A stretch of DNA of 64,000 bases, from positions 2,316,501-2,380,500 of the forward strand of contig OX463827.1 of the NCBI GenBank assembly GCA_949825045.1, written 5' to 3'. Below are positions 35,765 to 45,897 of the stretch, in pieces. The notes below the pieces were generated by a model that worked only from the letters and a program-made list of their open reading frames with translations, ran no database searches and was not told where the DNA came from. Each line of letters opens with the position of its first letter. Position 1 is the first letter of the stretch. A program made the position numbers and the translations under genes. The stretch is from Argyresthia goedartella. Taxonomy: Eukaryota > Arthropoda > Insecta > Lepidoptera > Argyresthiidae.

Positions 35765-36822
35765 AGCAGCCCCGCCAGCCGCGCTATCCGCCCCTTATTG
35801 TGGAGGTCCTACCCAACTGGGCCGACCACTTCAGGGCGATAGCCAGCGAGCTCGGCCGGGCTCCCAGCGCGCGCGCCTACCAAAAGGGTGTGCGCTTTAC
35901 CCCAACGGCCGAAGACGAGTACCGGCTTGTGCAACGTTACCTGTGCAGGCTGGAGAAGGACCACGGTGTGAGGTGGTTCTCATACTCGTTGCCGGCCGAC
36001 AAGACCCAGAAGGTGGCGATCCGCGGGCTGCCTTCTAACACCGCGCCGGAGGAGATAGTCGCGGCGCTTGCAGAACTCGGTGTGGAGGCCGAGTACTGTA
36101 AGCAGATCCGGGCGCGCAAAGGAAGACCCGGCTGCATCTTCTTCGCCAGCCTGAAGAAGAATCCAGACCGTGCCCCCGGCGCTGTGTACGAGATCACGGA
36201 GCTCTTGTACATGCCGGGGGTGAAGATCGAGGCCTGGCGCTCGAAGCAGGGCCCGGCCCAGTGCCACAGGTGCCAGCAATTCCGGCACTCGTCGCATATG
36301 TGCCACCGCCCCCTAGCGTGCGTACGTTGCGGCGGTCCCCACTCGGCGCGGGAATGTCCCCGCCCGAAAGACCAGCCGCCGACGTGCGCCAACTGCGGTG
36401 GCCCGCACACGGCAAATAATGCGACGTGCCCCGTGTTCCGCCAGGAGGTGCGGAACAAGAAGGCCGGCACTGTGGCGCTCACCAACGCGCCCGGGCCCAA
36501 GAAGGTGCAGCCTCCCCCTCTGCCTCGTCCCGATCTGCAGGAACCAACGGCGCCCGCCTCGCTTATGGCGCAGGCGAACGACGGAGCCCCCAGGCAGAAG
36601 ACGAAGCGGGGGGGGAAGAAGAAGAAGAAGGCGACGGCTCCACCTGCCGCCGGCGCCGCGGCGGCTACTCTCGCCGCCAGCGAGACTGCGGCCGCCGCTG
36701 GCGCCGCCACTCCGGCTGCGGCGATAGGGCAGCAGGACTTGGGGCACCTCACAGCCCTGCTCGCCCTCCTCAGCGACCCCACTGCCCTGGGCAGACTCAC
36801 CGCTCTGTTCCGCAATGCATGA
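35765..36822 (+). pseudogene. Jockey copy 1 ORF1 (gag-like), 5'-truncated
   Basis: Open from the insertion junction to TGA 36820-36822. The N-terminal part has VEVLPNWADHFRAIASELG. A PRE_C2HC-type region (AIRGLPSNTAPEEIVAALAE) precedes three zinc knuckles: CHRCQQFRHSSHMC, CVRCGGPHSAREC and CANCGGPHTANNATC. A lysine-rich and then alanine-rich C-terminus follows. ORF1 proteins bind element RNA. The true start is missing: the open frame runs straight into the target sequence, and a GTG at 35800 is only an internal codon. Confidence 0.88.
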
Positions 36823-39407
36823 GCCGCTCAGGGTCGTCCATTGGAACGCACAGTCGCTGACAGGGAAGAAGCGGCTGCTCCACGTGTTCCTGAGGGACTA
36901 CCGCGTCGACGTGATGCTCATCAGCGAGACACACCTTGCCGAAAGCGACAAGCTGTCGCTGCCCGGCTACTTCGTCTACCGCAAGGAAGGTCGTCCACCA
37001 GCTCATCGACGCCCAGGAGTATTCATCCCTATATGCTTTGGGCGTCGACCTCCAGGTCGCCGGCGAGGTGCTGCGACTCTACGCCGCCTACAAGCCCCCC
37101 AGTACACCAATCCGCACCGCCGAGCTACGGGGGCTGCTACAGTCGCCGCACCCGACACTTGTCGCCGGCGACCTCAACGCCAAGCACACCGCCTGGAACT
37201 CCACCAGGGTGTGCCCAGCTGGACGCGCCATCCATGCCGACTCCGTGAGCCACAACTACGACGTCATCGGCCCCGACGAGCCCACCCACTTCGACACGCG
37301 GGCCGGATGGGACATCATCGACGTCGTGGTCGTCAGAGGTCTCCGGACACCGCCGAGCCAGGAGGTTCTCCCTGACCTCCCATCGGACCACAGGCCAGTA
37401 CTTCTCGTCCTGGCGGACCTGCCCACCCGGGTCTCTCCGCCAGCATCACGCCGACGCTACCAGTGGGGCGCCTTCACCGCCGCCCTCGACCAGTCTTCGA
37501 CCACATGTCCAGTCAACCAGCCGGAAGACGTTGACCGCCTGGCATCGCTGCTAACAACCCAGATCCGAGACGCGCTCGACCTATCATCGCACACCGTAGC
37601 TCGCGGGGGGAAGCCCAATCCTCTTCCTGCTGAGCTACGCGCACTCATCCGCGATAAGCGCGGTCTCCGGAAGCAGTGGCAGCAAACCCGCTGCCCAACG
37701 ATGAAGACCAGGCTCAACGCCATGACGGCAGAGCTGAAGCGCCGACTTGATCTCCACGCCGAAGAATCTTGGGAACGCCACCACGAGTCCATGGGCGACC
37801 ACGTCCCCTCCGTGCATCGCCTATGCCGGGATTTGTCGACTACTCCAACTCCCGTCCGACCAATCCTGGGCAGCGACGGCCTACCAAGATTTCGAGCCCA
37901 AGACCGTGCGGAGATCTTCGCCGAATGCCTCGAGAAGCAGTTCAAGCCGAACCCTACGGATGAAGTGGAGCACGTCGCAGCAGTCGAGAGACACCTGCGA
38001 GAGTACTTCGCCTCGCCGATAGCTCCCGAAGAGGATCCAACCGTCGTCACGCCCGGCCAGATCATGCGTGCATTCAGACGTACCAAGCCCAGGAAAGCCC
38101 CGGGCGCAGACCGCATACCTAACATGGCGCTGCTACATTTGCCGCCACGTACTGTGGCGGCCGTTACGCGCCTGTTTAACGGTATCTTGCGCACGGGCCA
38201 CTTCCCAACCCAATGGAAGGAGGGCTTGGTCATCATGTTGCCCAAGCCGGGCAAGGACTCCAAGCTGCCTGAGAGCTATCGGCCGATAACTCTACTGAGT
38301 ACCATCTCAAAGGTGTTTGAGAAACTCCTGCTGGCGAATCTACTGCCCCACATCCAGCCGCGCCCAGAACAGTTCGGCTTCAGGCCCGAGCATACTACGA
38401 CGCTTCAGCTCACCAGAGTACTGAATGACATGACGGTTTGTTTAAACAAGAAGGAATACACTGTCGCAGTACTCCTGGACATGAAGAAGGCGTTTGACAG
38501 AGTATGGCACGAGGGGTTGCTGTACAAATTGTCGACGTCTCCAGCCCCAAGAAGACTGGTCCAGATCATCGCCTCCTTCCTGAAGAATCGCCGCTTCCGA
38601 GTGATGGTGGAAGACGCCGTCTCCGAGGAACACCCCGTTGCAGCCGGCGTCCCTCAGGGGTCCTGCCTGTCTCCAGCCTGTTACTCCCAATATACGGACG
38701 ACATCCCCGTCGGGCCGGGTGCCCAGCTGGCACTCTTCGCCGACGACGCTGCCTACTACGCGTCGTCGATCCAGGCACGGCACGCTGCCGTCAAACTGCA
38801 GCGCACCCTGGACATCTTGCCCGACTGGCTCGCCAAGTGGCGGTTGTCCGTCAACGTTGGGAAGACGCAGGCGCTCATCACAGGCCAGTCCCCCCTTCCA
38901 CCACCACTCCAGCTCCAAGGACAGGACATCGCGTGGTCTCCGCAGGTGAAGTACCTGGGAGTGACCATCGATCGCCGGCTCACCATGAAGCAATATGTCG
39001 ACAACGTCGTCAACCAGGTCAAGGTGGCACGCGCCAAGCTGCGTCCACTTCTCGACTCCAGCCTCCCTCTGAGGGCGAAGCTCGGGATCTACAAGTGCTA
39101 CGTGAGATCCCGCCTCACCTACGCGGCCCCGGCATGGTACGCCCTGTGCTCGGAGACGAACAAACGGAGACTCCGAGCCCAAGAGAACCTCTCTTTGCGT
39201 ACCATCGTCGACGCCCCCCGCTACGTGAGGAATGCGACGATCCAGAGGGACCTCAGATTTGAACCAGTGGACCAGTTTGTCCAGAGGCTGGCGAAGGGCA
39301 TGTTCGCGCGTGCGGATAGCTCACAACATCCGCATATCCGCGACATGGCGCCGTACCACGCGCGCCCGCCCGACCGCCGCCGCCTGCCACGCGACCTGGT
39401 TGCCTAG
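36815..39407 (+). pseudogene. Jockey copy 1 ORF2 (endonuclease-reverse transcriptase), frameshifted
   Basis: ORF2 starts at ATG 36815, overlapping the ORF1 stop (ATGCATGA). The endonuclease begins RVVHWNAQSL and LISETHLAES. Near 36990 a small deletion shifts the frame, and the rest reads in the frame of 36936: VAGDLNAKHTAWNS, VLPDLPSDHRPVLL, then RT with RPITLLSTISKVFEKLL, VLLDMKKAFDRVWHEG, GVPQGSCLSPACYS and the active site ALFADDAAYYASS. It stops at 39405-39407. Apart from the endonuclease shift, the frame is open. Confidence 0.9.
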
Positions 39408-39590
39408 CCGGCGATCATCCAATAGAACACCCCTCGTGAGAAGATCTCCACCGCCCGCGAGGGCCCCCCGATGACCTGTCCATAGGAGTGGACAGAGGCG
39501 CTTCTTCAGGAAGAGATCCAATGATCTGACCCTGACTCCCCACGCCCCAGAATGGGTGCGTGAGAAGAATACTTGATTGATTGGATCTAT
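39408..39590 (+). other. Jockey copy 1 3' UTR
   Basis: It contains CATTCTGGGGCG-like sequence conserved in all three copies (here reading CGCCCCAGAATGGGTGCG) and ends GAATACTTGATTGATTG. Confidence 0.8.
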
Positions 39591-40694
39591 CGTTACTGTG
39601 TCTTCTACTGGTAAATATCTCTATTTTTTTATGCCCTTTGCGGGGCTAATAAATGTTGGCTACTTTGTAATTAAGTCTCAGTTTCGATAGATGGCGCTGT
39701 GCATCGGCTGCATCGCGCTATGGTTTGTTTCGCCGTAGAATCTTTAGGGAGTTAATTGATTTTTGTTACAAACTTTAAAAAGGATAATTTTTATACCGTT
39801 TAGACATGCGCAAAATGTGTCACTGAAACGAAAAGATTGATATGCATCTTTCGTACACCGTGAAGTATATCACTCATCTAGTTCATTTAGTTCATTTAGT
39901 TTACTAGCTCTTCGGATCCAACTATCTCAGTAGCATGGGGGTTTTATCTTTCATTTACTGAAATACTGATGTATTGAGTCGTATGCGGCATGCTTTAGTT
40001 CAATGATACAATGAATGAACGTGTGAAATGGAATGTAACTTTGTAGGTATGTCTATAGGAATAAGTAAGGGTTACAAAGTTACAATTGAGACTTTCGAGA
40101 ACCGTATGCATCGCGATCGCGGTGGATTCGCCTTGAAAAAATTGAAATATATTTTTTTGATGATAATTGATACAGTTTGCTGTGTTTGCTGACGCGATGC
40201 GAGCGACGCGCCGTCTTTATTTCTCTTGGAGCGAGTGAGTACGTAAATGATAAGGTAGGAAGATATGTGAAGTACTGAAGTAGATGAATCCGAATTGAAC
40301 TAGTGAATGAAGGAGTGACATCGGTGAAGTACTTCATTTGAATCCTTCATTCGTGAACTACTCATGTCTAATACCGTTTTAGGGTCCAAATTTCTAAAAA
40401 TCCTCTCTTTCCGGTTTTATAACAATAAGAAGATATTCCTATCAATAGAATCTTTCAAGCTTCAGCAGTTAGCCGCTTTTTGATCAGTCAGGACTTAATA
40501 TATAAATAAAAGAATTATATAACTTGTAAAAATAAATTAATGTTACCCTCTTTTATGATATTGGGATATGATATGATACTACGGATGTGGTAAAAAGGCA
40601 TCGCGAAACTAACTCATCAACACATTTTCTCGATTTTTCCCGTATTTTTTTTATTTTTTATGGCTAACAGTAAAATCTGTAATATACAAGGAGT
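39591..40694. other. Intronic sequence without genes
   Basis: AT-rich. A short run at 39882-39903 repeats GTTCATTTA. A 33-bp stretch at 39618-39650 (ATGCCCTTTGCGGGGCTAAT core) is shared with 55613-55644. Nothing else recognised. Confidence 0.6.
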
Positions 40695-40909
40695 TGTTTT
40701 AATCCGTATACTACACGAGCTGATGCCCGCTCAATATGTGGGGACCCGGACATAGCAGGGAGGTCCGACTCCTGGGCATGGGCATTTTTCCCCTCCAACA
40801 AAAAAAAAAATGTTTTGATGAGATTTTGTTTGTTTGGAAATACGGTGTCCAGTCCATATAAAGTGCGGAATGAGGCTTCTTTTAGTTTAAACCGGCTATT
40901 ATTTGAACA
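40695..40909 (+). repeat. BEL-3 relic 5' LTR (candidate)
   Basis: TGTTTTAATCC...TTTGAACA, about 215 bp, followed at once by a good tRNA-Tyr primer-binding site. A TATA-like CCATATAAAG lies near 40853. The length matches the BEL-1 LTR (219 bp). No partner LTR was found, so the left boundary is tentative. Confidence 0.5.
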
Positions 40910-40926
40910 TGGTCCTTCGAGCCGGA
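40910..40926 (+). promoter_or_regulatory. BEL-3 primer-binding site, tRNA-Tyr
   Basis: TGGTCCTTCGAGCCGGA directly follows CA. It is the complement of the 3' end of animal tRNA-Tyr (TCCGGCTCGAAGGACCA), from memory. Confidence 0.65.
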
Positions 40927-40997
40927 CAGTATTGTTCAGTGCGAGTGAGCTACTCTTCGCATCGTTCCTATAGTGGCACTGGATTGCTGTTCAGATG

Positions 40998-41001
40998 ATA
41001 C
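40998..41001. repeat. Target-site duplication ATAC of CsRn1-type element (partner at 46855-46858)
   Basis: ATAC precedes the left LTR and follows the right LTR. A 4-bp duplication fits many Ty3/gypsy elements. Confidence 0.8.
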
Positions 41002-41191
41002 TGTAGGGACATGCTTATGTCAGCAATATGTAACAGTGGTAGCGAGTGCGCTCTGCTTGCGAGTTAGTCGTTCCGTAATCGCGTTCTAAGTAACTTGTCT
41101 CTTCTGTGTTATCCCAGGTGTACCGTGTAAAGCTGAACTGTAATAAAGGATCTATACTAAAGACTAAGTGAATATTATTGACACTCCTAAA
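41002..41191 (+). repeat. CsRn1-type 5' LTR
   Basis: 190 bp, TGTAGGGACATG...CACTCCTAAA, identical to 46665-46854. The 3' end is AA rather than the usual CA. It contains AATAAAGG near 41142. Confidence 0.92.
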
Positions 41192-41192
41192 T

Positions 41193-41206
41193 TGGTGACC
41201 CCGACT
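41193..41206 (+). promoter_or_regulatory. Primer-binding site for tRNA-Trp
   Basis: TGGTGACCCCGAC starts one base after the LTR and is complementary to the 3' end of animal tRNA-Trp (GTCGGGGTCACCA). CsRn1-clade elements are known to use this tRNA. Confidence 0.8.
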
Positions 41207-41320
41207 CTTTTTTTCTGGGAATCAGTGCAGTGACAAGTGTATACCTACCTACGAACGAGCGGCGACCGGACGACTCCCGGCTAAGTAACCACGACTTGGC
41301 CGGAGTTTCAACGTGGAACA

Positions 41321-42169
41321 ATGAGTAAGGGAGCGGGCCAAGACAAGGCTGGAGCCGCCGCCGGACCCAGCAAAGAAGAGCAACCATCTGAAATGGCGTC
41401 AATTTCGGTGTCGGCAAGAATCCCTGAATTCTGGCAGGAACAGCCGCGTTTATGGTTCGCGCAGTTCGAGGCGATAGTCAGCCCCCAGAAACAAGGTGAC
41501 GAATATAAATACCAACTGGCAGTGTCAAAGTTAAGTAGGGATGCATTACAACAGTGCTCAGACATACTTTATACACCACCAGCAGAAGGGAAATATAATT
41601 CACTCAAAGAGAGGCTTCTCAAGGTGTACGAAGAGTCTCCAGAACGACAATTTCAGCGTCTGGTCGGTGAAATGGATTTGGGATCACAGAAACCCACGCA
41701 GCTGCTACGAAAAATAATGACTTTAGCAAGGAACTGCCAAGCGAGTGATGAAACAGTTCATAGATTATGGATGGCACGACTACCGACGCCTGTAAGAGCG
41801 GTGTTGACAGCGAGTCAAGATCAGACATTGGAGAACCTGGGGACAATTGCAGATAAGGTAGTGGAAAACATAACGAGTGTGAACGAGGTAGCGTCGGTAA
41901 GCAGCGGTGCAGCAAACTTCCCGATGCAAGAGATGATGACAGCTATGAACAAATTGGTCCTGGAGGTAGCTTCTCTGCGCGGCGAGATACGTGGCAGGTC
42001 ACAAGCAAGGTACCAGAGTAGGGGCAGATCAGCGTCAAGGGGCAGATCGCCATCACCTAACAGAACTCCAGAGAGTCCGGACTGGCTCTGTCGGTACCAT
42101 TTCCGATTTAGATCAAGAGCGACTAGATGTGAGAAACCCTGCGCATGGAAACAACCGGCGGAAAACTAG
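41321..42169 (+). CDS. gag: CsRn1-type Gag
   Basis: 282 residues from ATG 41321. The N-terminus is disordered and charged, followed by IPEFWQEQPRLWFAQFEAIV at about residues 34-53, a block typical of insect gag proteins (DUF7041-like). An R/S-rich linker (RGRSQARYQSRGRSASRGRS) precedes one variant zinc knuckle near the end, CRYHFRFRSRATRCEKPC, with spacing C-x2-H-x9-C-x3-C, the CHCC form of the CsRn1 clade. It should assemble the particle and package RNA. The frame has no stop and overlaps pol by 25 nt in the minus-one phase. Confidence 0.92.
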   Translation: MSKGAGQDKAGAAAGPSKEEQPSEMASISVSARIPEFWQEQPRLWFAQFEAIVSPQKQGDEYKYQLAVSKLSRDALQQCSDILYTPPAEGKYNSLKERLLKVYEESPERQFQRLVGEMDLGSQKPTQLLRKIMTLARNCQASDETVHRLWMARLPTPVRAVLTASQDQTLENLGTIADKVVENITSVNEVASVSSGAANFPMQEMMTAMNKLVLEVASLRGEIRGRSQARYQSRGRSASRGRSPSPNRTPESPDWLCRYHFRFRSRATRCEKPCAWKQPAEN

Positions 42170-45100
42170 AAGCAACGGCCTCAGGAGACGTAGGAAATAC
42201 CGTGCTGCGAGAAAATCGTCTCTGTGTGTACGATCGTAAAAACGCGTTGCGGTGGTTAGTGGATACTGGTGCGAACATTTCAGTTATTCCAAAATCAAAA
42301 GTGAACAAACATTTGCGACGTGGAAATGTATCTTATAAACTATATGCGGCAAACGGTTCGGAGATACAAACCTACGGAACTGTGACTTTAGAATTAAATT
42401 TAAGATTAAGAAGAGCATTGAAATGGGTGTTTGTAATTGCCAATGTAAGCAAACCAATCTTGGGAGCAGATTTTTTAGAGCATTATAAGCTGTTAGTTGA
42501 TGTAAGTGGGAAATGTTTGCGAGATAAAATTACTGACTTAAAAACAATAGGAATTTTGGTTGATGATGGGGCTACTACAGTGAGCACTTTCGATGGCGGA
42601 AACCCCTGTAGCGAAATTTTGGCTAGATACCCAGACATAACCAGGCCTTTTAACCTGAAATATGATACTAAACACGGGGTACACCATTACATTGATACAA
42701 AGGGCCCACCTGTTCATGCAAAGGCGAGACGTTTACCCCCAGATAGGTATGACAAGGTCAGGGAGGAATTTAGGAATATGCAAGAATTAGGTATTTGCCG
42801 TCCATCGAAGAGCGAATGGGCAAGCCCGCTTCACGTTGTGCCCAAGAAAGATGGGCAAATCCGACCCTGTGGTGACTACAGGCAGCTGAACGCGGCGACC
42901 AAGCCGGACCGTTACCCCTTCCCAAGACTGCAGGACTTCACATATGGACTTTCAGGTAAGAAACTTTTTTCGCATATTGATGCAAATAAGGCATTCCATA
43001 ACATCCCAATCAATCCTCAGGACGTCGAAAAAACCGCAATAATTACCCCATTTGGGCTATTCGAGTTTCCCAGAATGACGTTTGGCCTATGTAACGCAGC
43101 CCAGACGTATCAAAGGTTCATGAACGACGTAGTATTAAAAGGCATAGAACAGATTAGGTGCGAGGCTACCAGGGAATCGAGTACCGAAAAATCGAACCTA
43201 TTCTGTTATATTGATGACGTCATTATATCGAGTCATTGTGTGGAATGCCATAAGAAACACCTTGATGTGGTTTGCCAAAGGTATAGTGAGTGCGGGCTAA
43301 CCATCAATATGGCAAAGTGTGAATTTGCAAAAGATAAAGTAGAATTCCTTGGTTATGAGGTATCGGCGGAGGGTATCACACCCCTCCAAAGTAAAGTGGA
43401 GGCCATCATGAATTTTCCTCGTCCACAAACAGTAGAACAACTGAGAAGATTCTTAGGGATGATTAATTTTTACAGATCTCATCTGCCCAGAGCCGTGGAA
43501 CAACAGCAGGAACTGAACAAGTTTCTGCACAACACTAAGAAAAGAGATAAGACCAGAATAACGTGGACGGAGGAGGCGAGTAAAGCATTTGAACAATGTA
43601 AGGTGAGCCTTAGAAATGCTATTACCCTAGCTCATCCATTGGAAGGCGTTCCTTTAGCACTGATGTCTGATGCGTCTGACTCGTGTATCGGCGGAGTACT
43701 ACAGCAGTGGGATGGTAAGTCGTGGAGACCGTTAGGATTTTACTCAAAGAAACTTTCCGGTACTCAGACTAAATATAGTACCTATGACAGGGAACTTTTA
43801 GCAATATACTTATCAATCGAACATTTCCAGAACATGATCGAAGGCCGACCATTGATAATCTTCACGGACCATAAGCCGCTATCATTCGCATTTACAAAGC
43901 CCGACAACGGCAAGGAATTAGCTAGAAGAATTAGACAATTAGCATACATAAGTGAGTTCTCAACAGATATACGACATATAAAAGGCGACCTAAACATTGT
44001 AGCTGACGCCTTGTCCCGTGTAGAAACAATAGAATGTCCCACTGTGTTCGATTTCGCAGACCTAGCAAGAGCGCAGGAAGCCGATACTCAGATTACATTA
44101 CTGCTAAATGAAGCGAGCGATAAAAATAGTTATGAATTGAAACAATGTAGCATGCCCAACTCAGACAGCAAGATTTATTGTGAAGTAACTCAGAAAAATA
44201 TTAGACCATACGTCCCGGAAAATATGAGGAAACAAGTTTTTGATGCGATTCATGGCATCAGCCACCCAGGTATTAGGACAACAAGGAGAATGGTAGCTAA
44301 GAGGTACTTTTGGCCAGGTATGAATAAGGATGTAGGCCTTTGGGCCAAAACTTGTATCGCCTGTCAGCGAGCCAAAGTAGTGCGTCATACCAGCTCCGGG
44401 ATAGGACAATTTGAGAAGAGAGAACGTTTCGAACATATTCACGTCGATATAGTTGGCCCGCTACAGACAACTCAGGAAGGGTACAGGTATGTATTGACAG
44501 TTATAGACAGATTCACCAGGTGGCCTGAGGCTTTCCCACTGAAAACAATAACGGCAGATATAGTTGCAAAAACGCTATACGAGGGCTGGATTTGTCGATT
44601 TGGAAATTGCAGGGTAATAACCACAGACAAAGGCCGGCAATTCGAGAGTGATTTGTTCACAAAACTGATGCATATGTTAGGGGTAAGTAGAATCAGAACA
44701 ACCCCATACCACCCCGAGAGCAACGGCATGATAGAACGCTGGCACCGTAGCCTTAAGGCGGCGTTAATGGCAAGGTTATCGCAGACCTCGTGGGTGGACG
44801 AACTTCCAACGATCCTGCTTGGGTTGAGAACAGCCATTCGTAGTGATTCAGGGATAAGTGCCGCAGAACTGGTATATGGACAGACAATCACTTTACCAGG
44901 TGAAATGTATGTACAGAGTCCTCAGAGATCGTTAGATGAACATGAGTACTTGGAAACACTGCGTAAGTCAATTGCACAGAATAGGCCCCAGCCCAGTTCA
45001 CACTCGAATTCTAGAACCGTGTTTGTTCATCCGGACCTGAAATTATGTGAGTATGTATTTATTAGAAATGACGCCGTACGCAAGCCTTTACAGCCACCGT

Positions 45101-45402
45101 ATGACGGACCGTACAAAATAGTAAGTAGAACAGACAAATATTATTCGATACAGTTGCCCAACAGAATCACGCAAGTTTCTATAGACAGGCTTAAACCGGC
45201 GTATTTAATTAGGGAAGACGAAGATACATTAGGCAGAAACCCAAGGGTAGCATTGAGAGTTAGGGGACAAACAAACCAACAGACAATAGACATGCCACCC
45301 CCCTTTTCAAATTTCGAGCCAGCGGCAGATTTAGTACCCGCCAGCGAAAAGTGCACACGTAGCGGCCGCGTCGTCAAGCGACCCGTGCGCTTCATTAATT
45401 GA
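42145..45402 (+). CDS. pol: CsRn1-type Pol (protease, RT, RNase H, integrase)
   Basis: 1085 codons without a stop. Protease has LVDTGANISV (Asp40). RT has RPCGDYRQLNAAT, FSHIDANKAFHNIPI and the active site CYIDDVIIS (Tyr355). RNase H has LMSDASDSCIGG and IIFTDHKPLSF. Integrase has the HHCC domain (from His703; HGISHPGIRTT...CIACQRAK), catalytic Asp768 (IHVDIVGP), Asp828 (ITTDKGRQF) and Glu864 (GMIERWHRS), which leaves 35 residues between the last two. The C-terminal domain has PYDGPYKIVSR. Pol lies in the minus-one frame relative to gag, with an ATG at 42145. It could come from ribosomal frameshifting at GGAAAAC just before the gag stop, which is not a canonical XXXYYYZ site, or from reinitiation. 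Confidence 0.95.
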   Translation: METTGGKLEATASGDVGNTVLRENRLCVYDRKNALRWLVDTGANISVIPKSKVNKHLRRGNVSYKLYAANGSEIQTYGTVTLELNLRLRRALKWVFVIANVSKPILGADFLEHYKLLVDVSGKCLRDKITDLKTIGILVDDGATTVSTFDGGNPCSEILARYPDITRPFNLKYDTKHGVHHYIDTKGPPVHAKARRLPPDRYDKVREEFRNMQELGICRPSKSEWASPLHVVPKKDGQIRPCGDYRQLNAATKPDRYPFPRLQDFTYGLSGKKLFSHIDANKAFHNIPINPQDVEKTAIITPFGLFEFPRMTFGLCNAAQTYQRFMNDVVLKGIEQIRCEATRESSTEKSNLFCYIDDVIISSHCVECHKKHLDVVCQRYSECGLTINMAKCEFAKDKVEFLGYEVSAEGITPLQSKVEAIMNFPRPQTVEQLRRFLGMINFYRSHLPRAVEQQQELNKFLHNTKKRDKTRITWTEEASKAFEQCKVSLRNAITLAHPLEGVPLALMSDASDSCIGGVLQQWDGKSWRPLGFYSKKLSGTQTKYSTYDRELLAIYLSIEHFQNMIEGRPLIIFTDHKPLSFAFTKPDNGKELARRIRQLAYISEFSTDIRHIKGDLNIVADALSRVETIECPTVFDFADLARAQEADTQITLLLNEASDKNSYELKQCSMPNSDSKIYCEVTQKNIRPYVPENMRKQVFDAIHGISHPGIRTTRRMVAKRYFWPGMNKDVGLWAKTCIACQRAKVVRHTSSGIGQFEKRERFEHIHVDIVGPLQTTQEGYRYVLTVIDRFTRWPEAFPLKTITADIVAKTLYEGWICRFGNCRVITTDKGRQFESDLFTKLMHMLGVSRIRTTPYHPESNGMIERWHRSLKAALMARLSQTSWVDELPTILLGLRTAIRSDSGISAAELVYGQTITLPGEMYVQSPQRSLDEHEYLETLRKSIAQNRPQPSSHSNSRTVFVHPDLKLCEYVFIRNDAVRKPLQPPYDGPYKIVSRTDKYYSIQLPNRITQVSIDRLKPAYLIREDEDTLGRNPRVALRVRGQTNQQTIDMPPPFSNFEPAADLVPASEKCTRSGRVVKRPVRFIN

Positions 45403-45663
45403 GCACACGCAATAGGTATAAGTTTTGAATAGAAAATAATATAGTTTAAATACGGATTTTGTCAGATGTTAAATGACGGATGTTGTTGTAAGAAAAATGT
45501 TTACCTCAGCGGTCAGCACCATTAATTAGAATAGTCAATAGTTTAAATATAGCTGTGCGAGAGTAAATCGTCATTATTACCGCAATATTGATAAGAGTTA
45601 CTTATCGGGCCCATAGCGCATCAATTGTATCGAGTTAACAAAATTGCTATTTTTTGGAACACA
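45403..45663 (+). other. Spacer between pol and small ORF
   Basis: 260 bp without coding content. It may hold a 3' splice site for a subgenomic RNA, but none can be assigned confidently. Confidence 0.5.
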
Positions 45664-45897
45664 ATGGGTGGAAATCAAAGCAAGCACGAGGAAATACTCA
45701 TTGCGCAAAACGGAGCTAATAACGCGAGTCCGCGCATCACAGAGGTAGAAACAAAAGTTAATAGTAATTTTGTGATGTTGATGGTGCTGACAGTGGCTGT
45801 AGTGCTTATGTATTTGTATGTGGCCTTCAGACTTTACAAGAATCATCTAAGAAAATTGTTTAGAAAGGACATGAATGCAGCATCCCAAAGTGTGTAG
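45664..45897 (+). CDS. Small ORF: predicted N-myristoylated, single-pass membrane protein
   Basis: 77 codons from ATG 45664. The N-terminus MGGNQSKHEE fits the N-myristoylation consensus: Gly2, small residues, Ser6 and Lys7. A hydrophobic segment at about residues 36-55 (NFVMLMVLTVAVVLMYLYVA) is followed by a basic tail (RLYKNHLRKLFRK). An in-frame ATG exists at 45625, but the glycine start gives the acyl motif. It lies downstream of pol, where other LTR elements carry env, yet it is far too small for env and lacks a signal peptide. I do not recognise a named family. Function is unknown; membrane targeting is inferred. Confidence 0.7.
   Translation: MGGNQSKHEEILIAQNGANNASPRITEVETKVNSNFVMLMVLTVAVVLMYLYVAFRLYKNHLRKLFRKDMNAASQSV

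Larger units (their letters stand above)
35765..39586 (+). mobile_element. Jockey-clade LINE copy 1
   Basis: ORF1 (N-terminally truncated), overlapping ORF2 and a 3' end TTGATTGATTG shared with copies 2 and 3. It is inserted in the Gypsy-3 3' LTR, GC-rich compared with its surroundings, and nearly identical to the copies at 52787-55560, so the family was active recently. Confidence 0.9.

Noticed and set aside
36313..36860. Several long ORFs on both strands across Jockey ORF1/ORF2
   Set aside because: These are shadow frames of high-GC coding sequence; only the frames with zinc knuckles, endonuclease and RT motifs are supported.
42145..42169. Canonical minus-one slippery site at the gag-pol overlap
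   Set aside because: GGAAAAC lies just before the gag stop but does not fit XXXYYYZ, so frameshifting is only one possibility.
45625..45663. Upstream ATG 45625 as start of the small ORF
   Set aside because: The start at 45664 gives the MGxxxSK acylation motif, while the upstream extension has no features.
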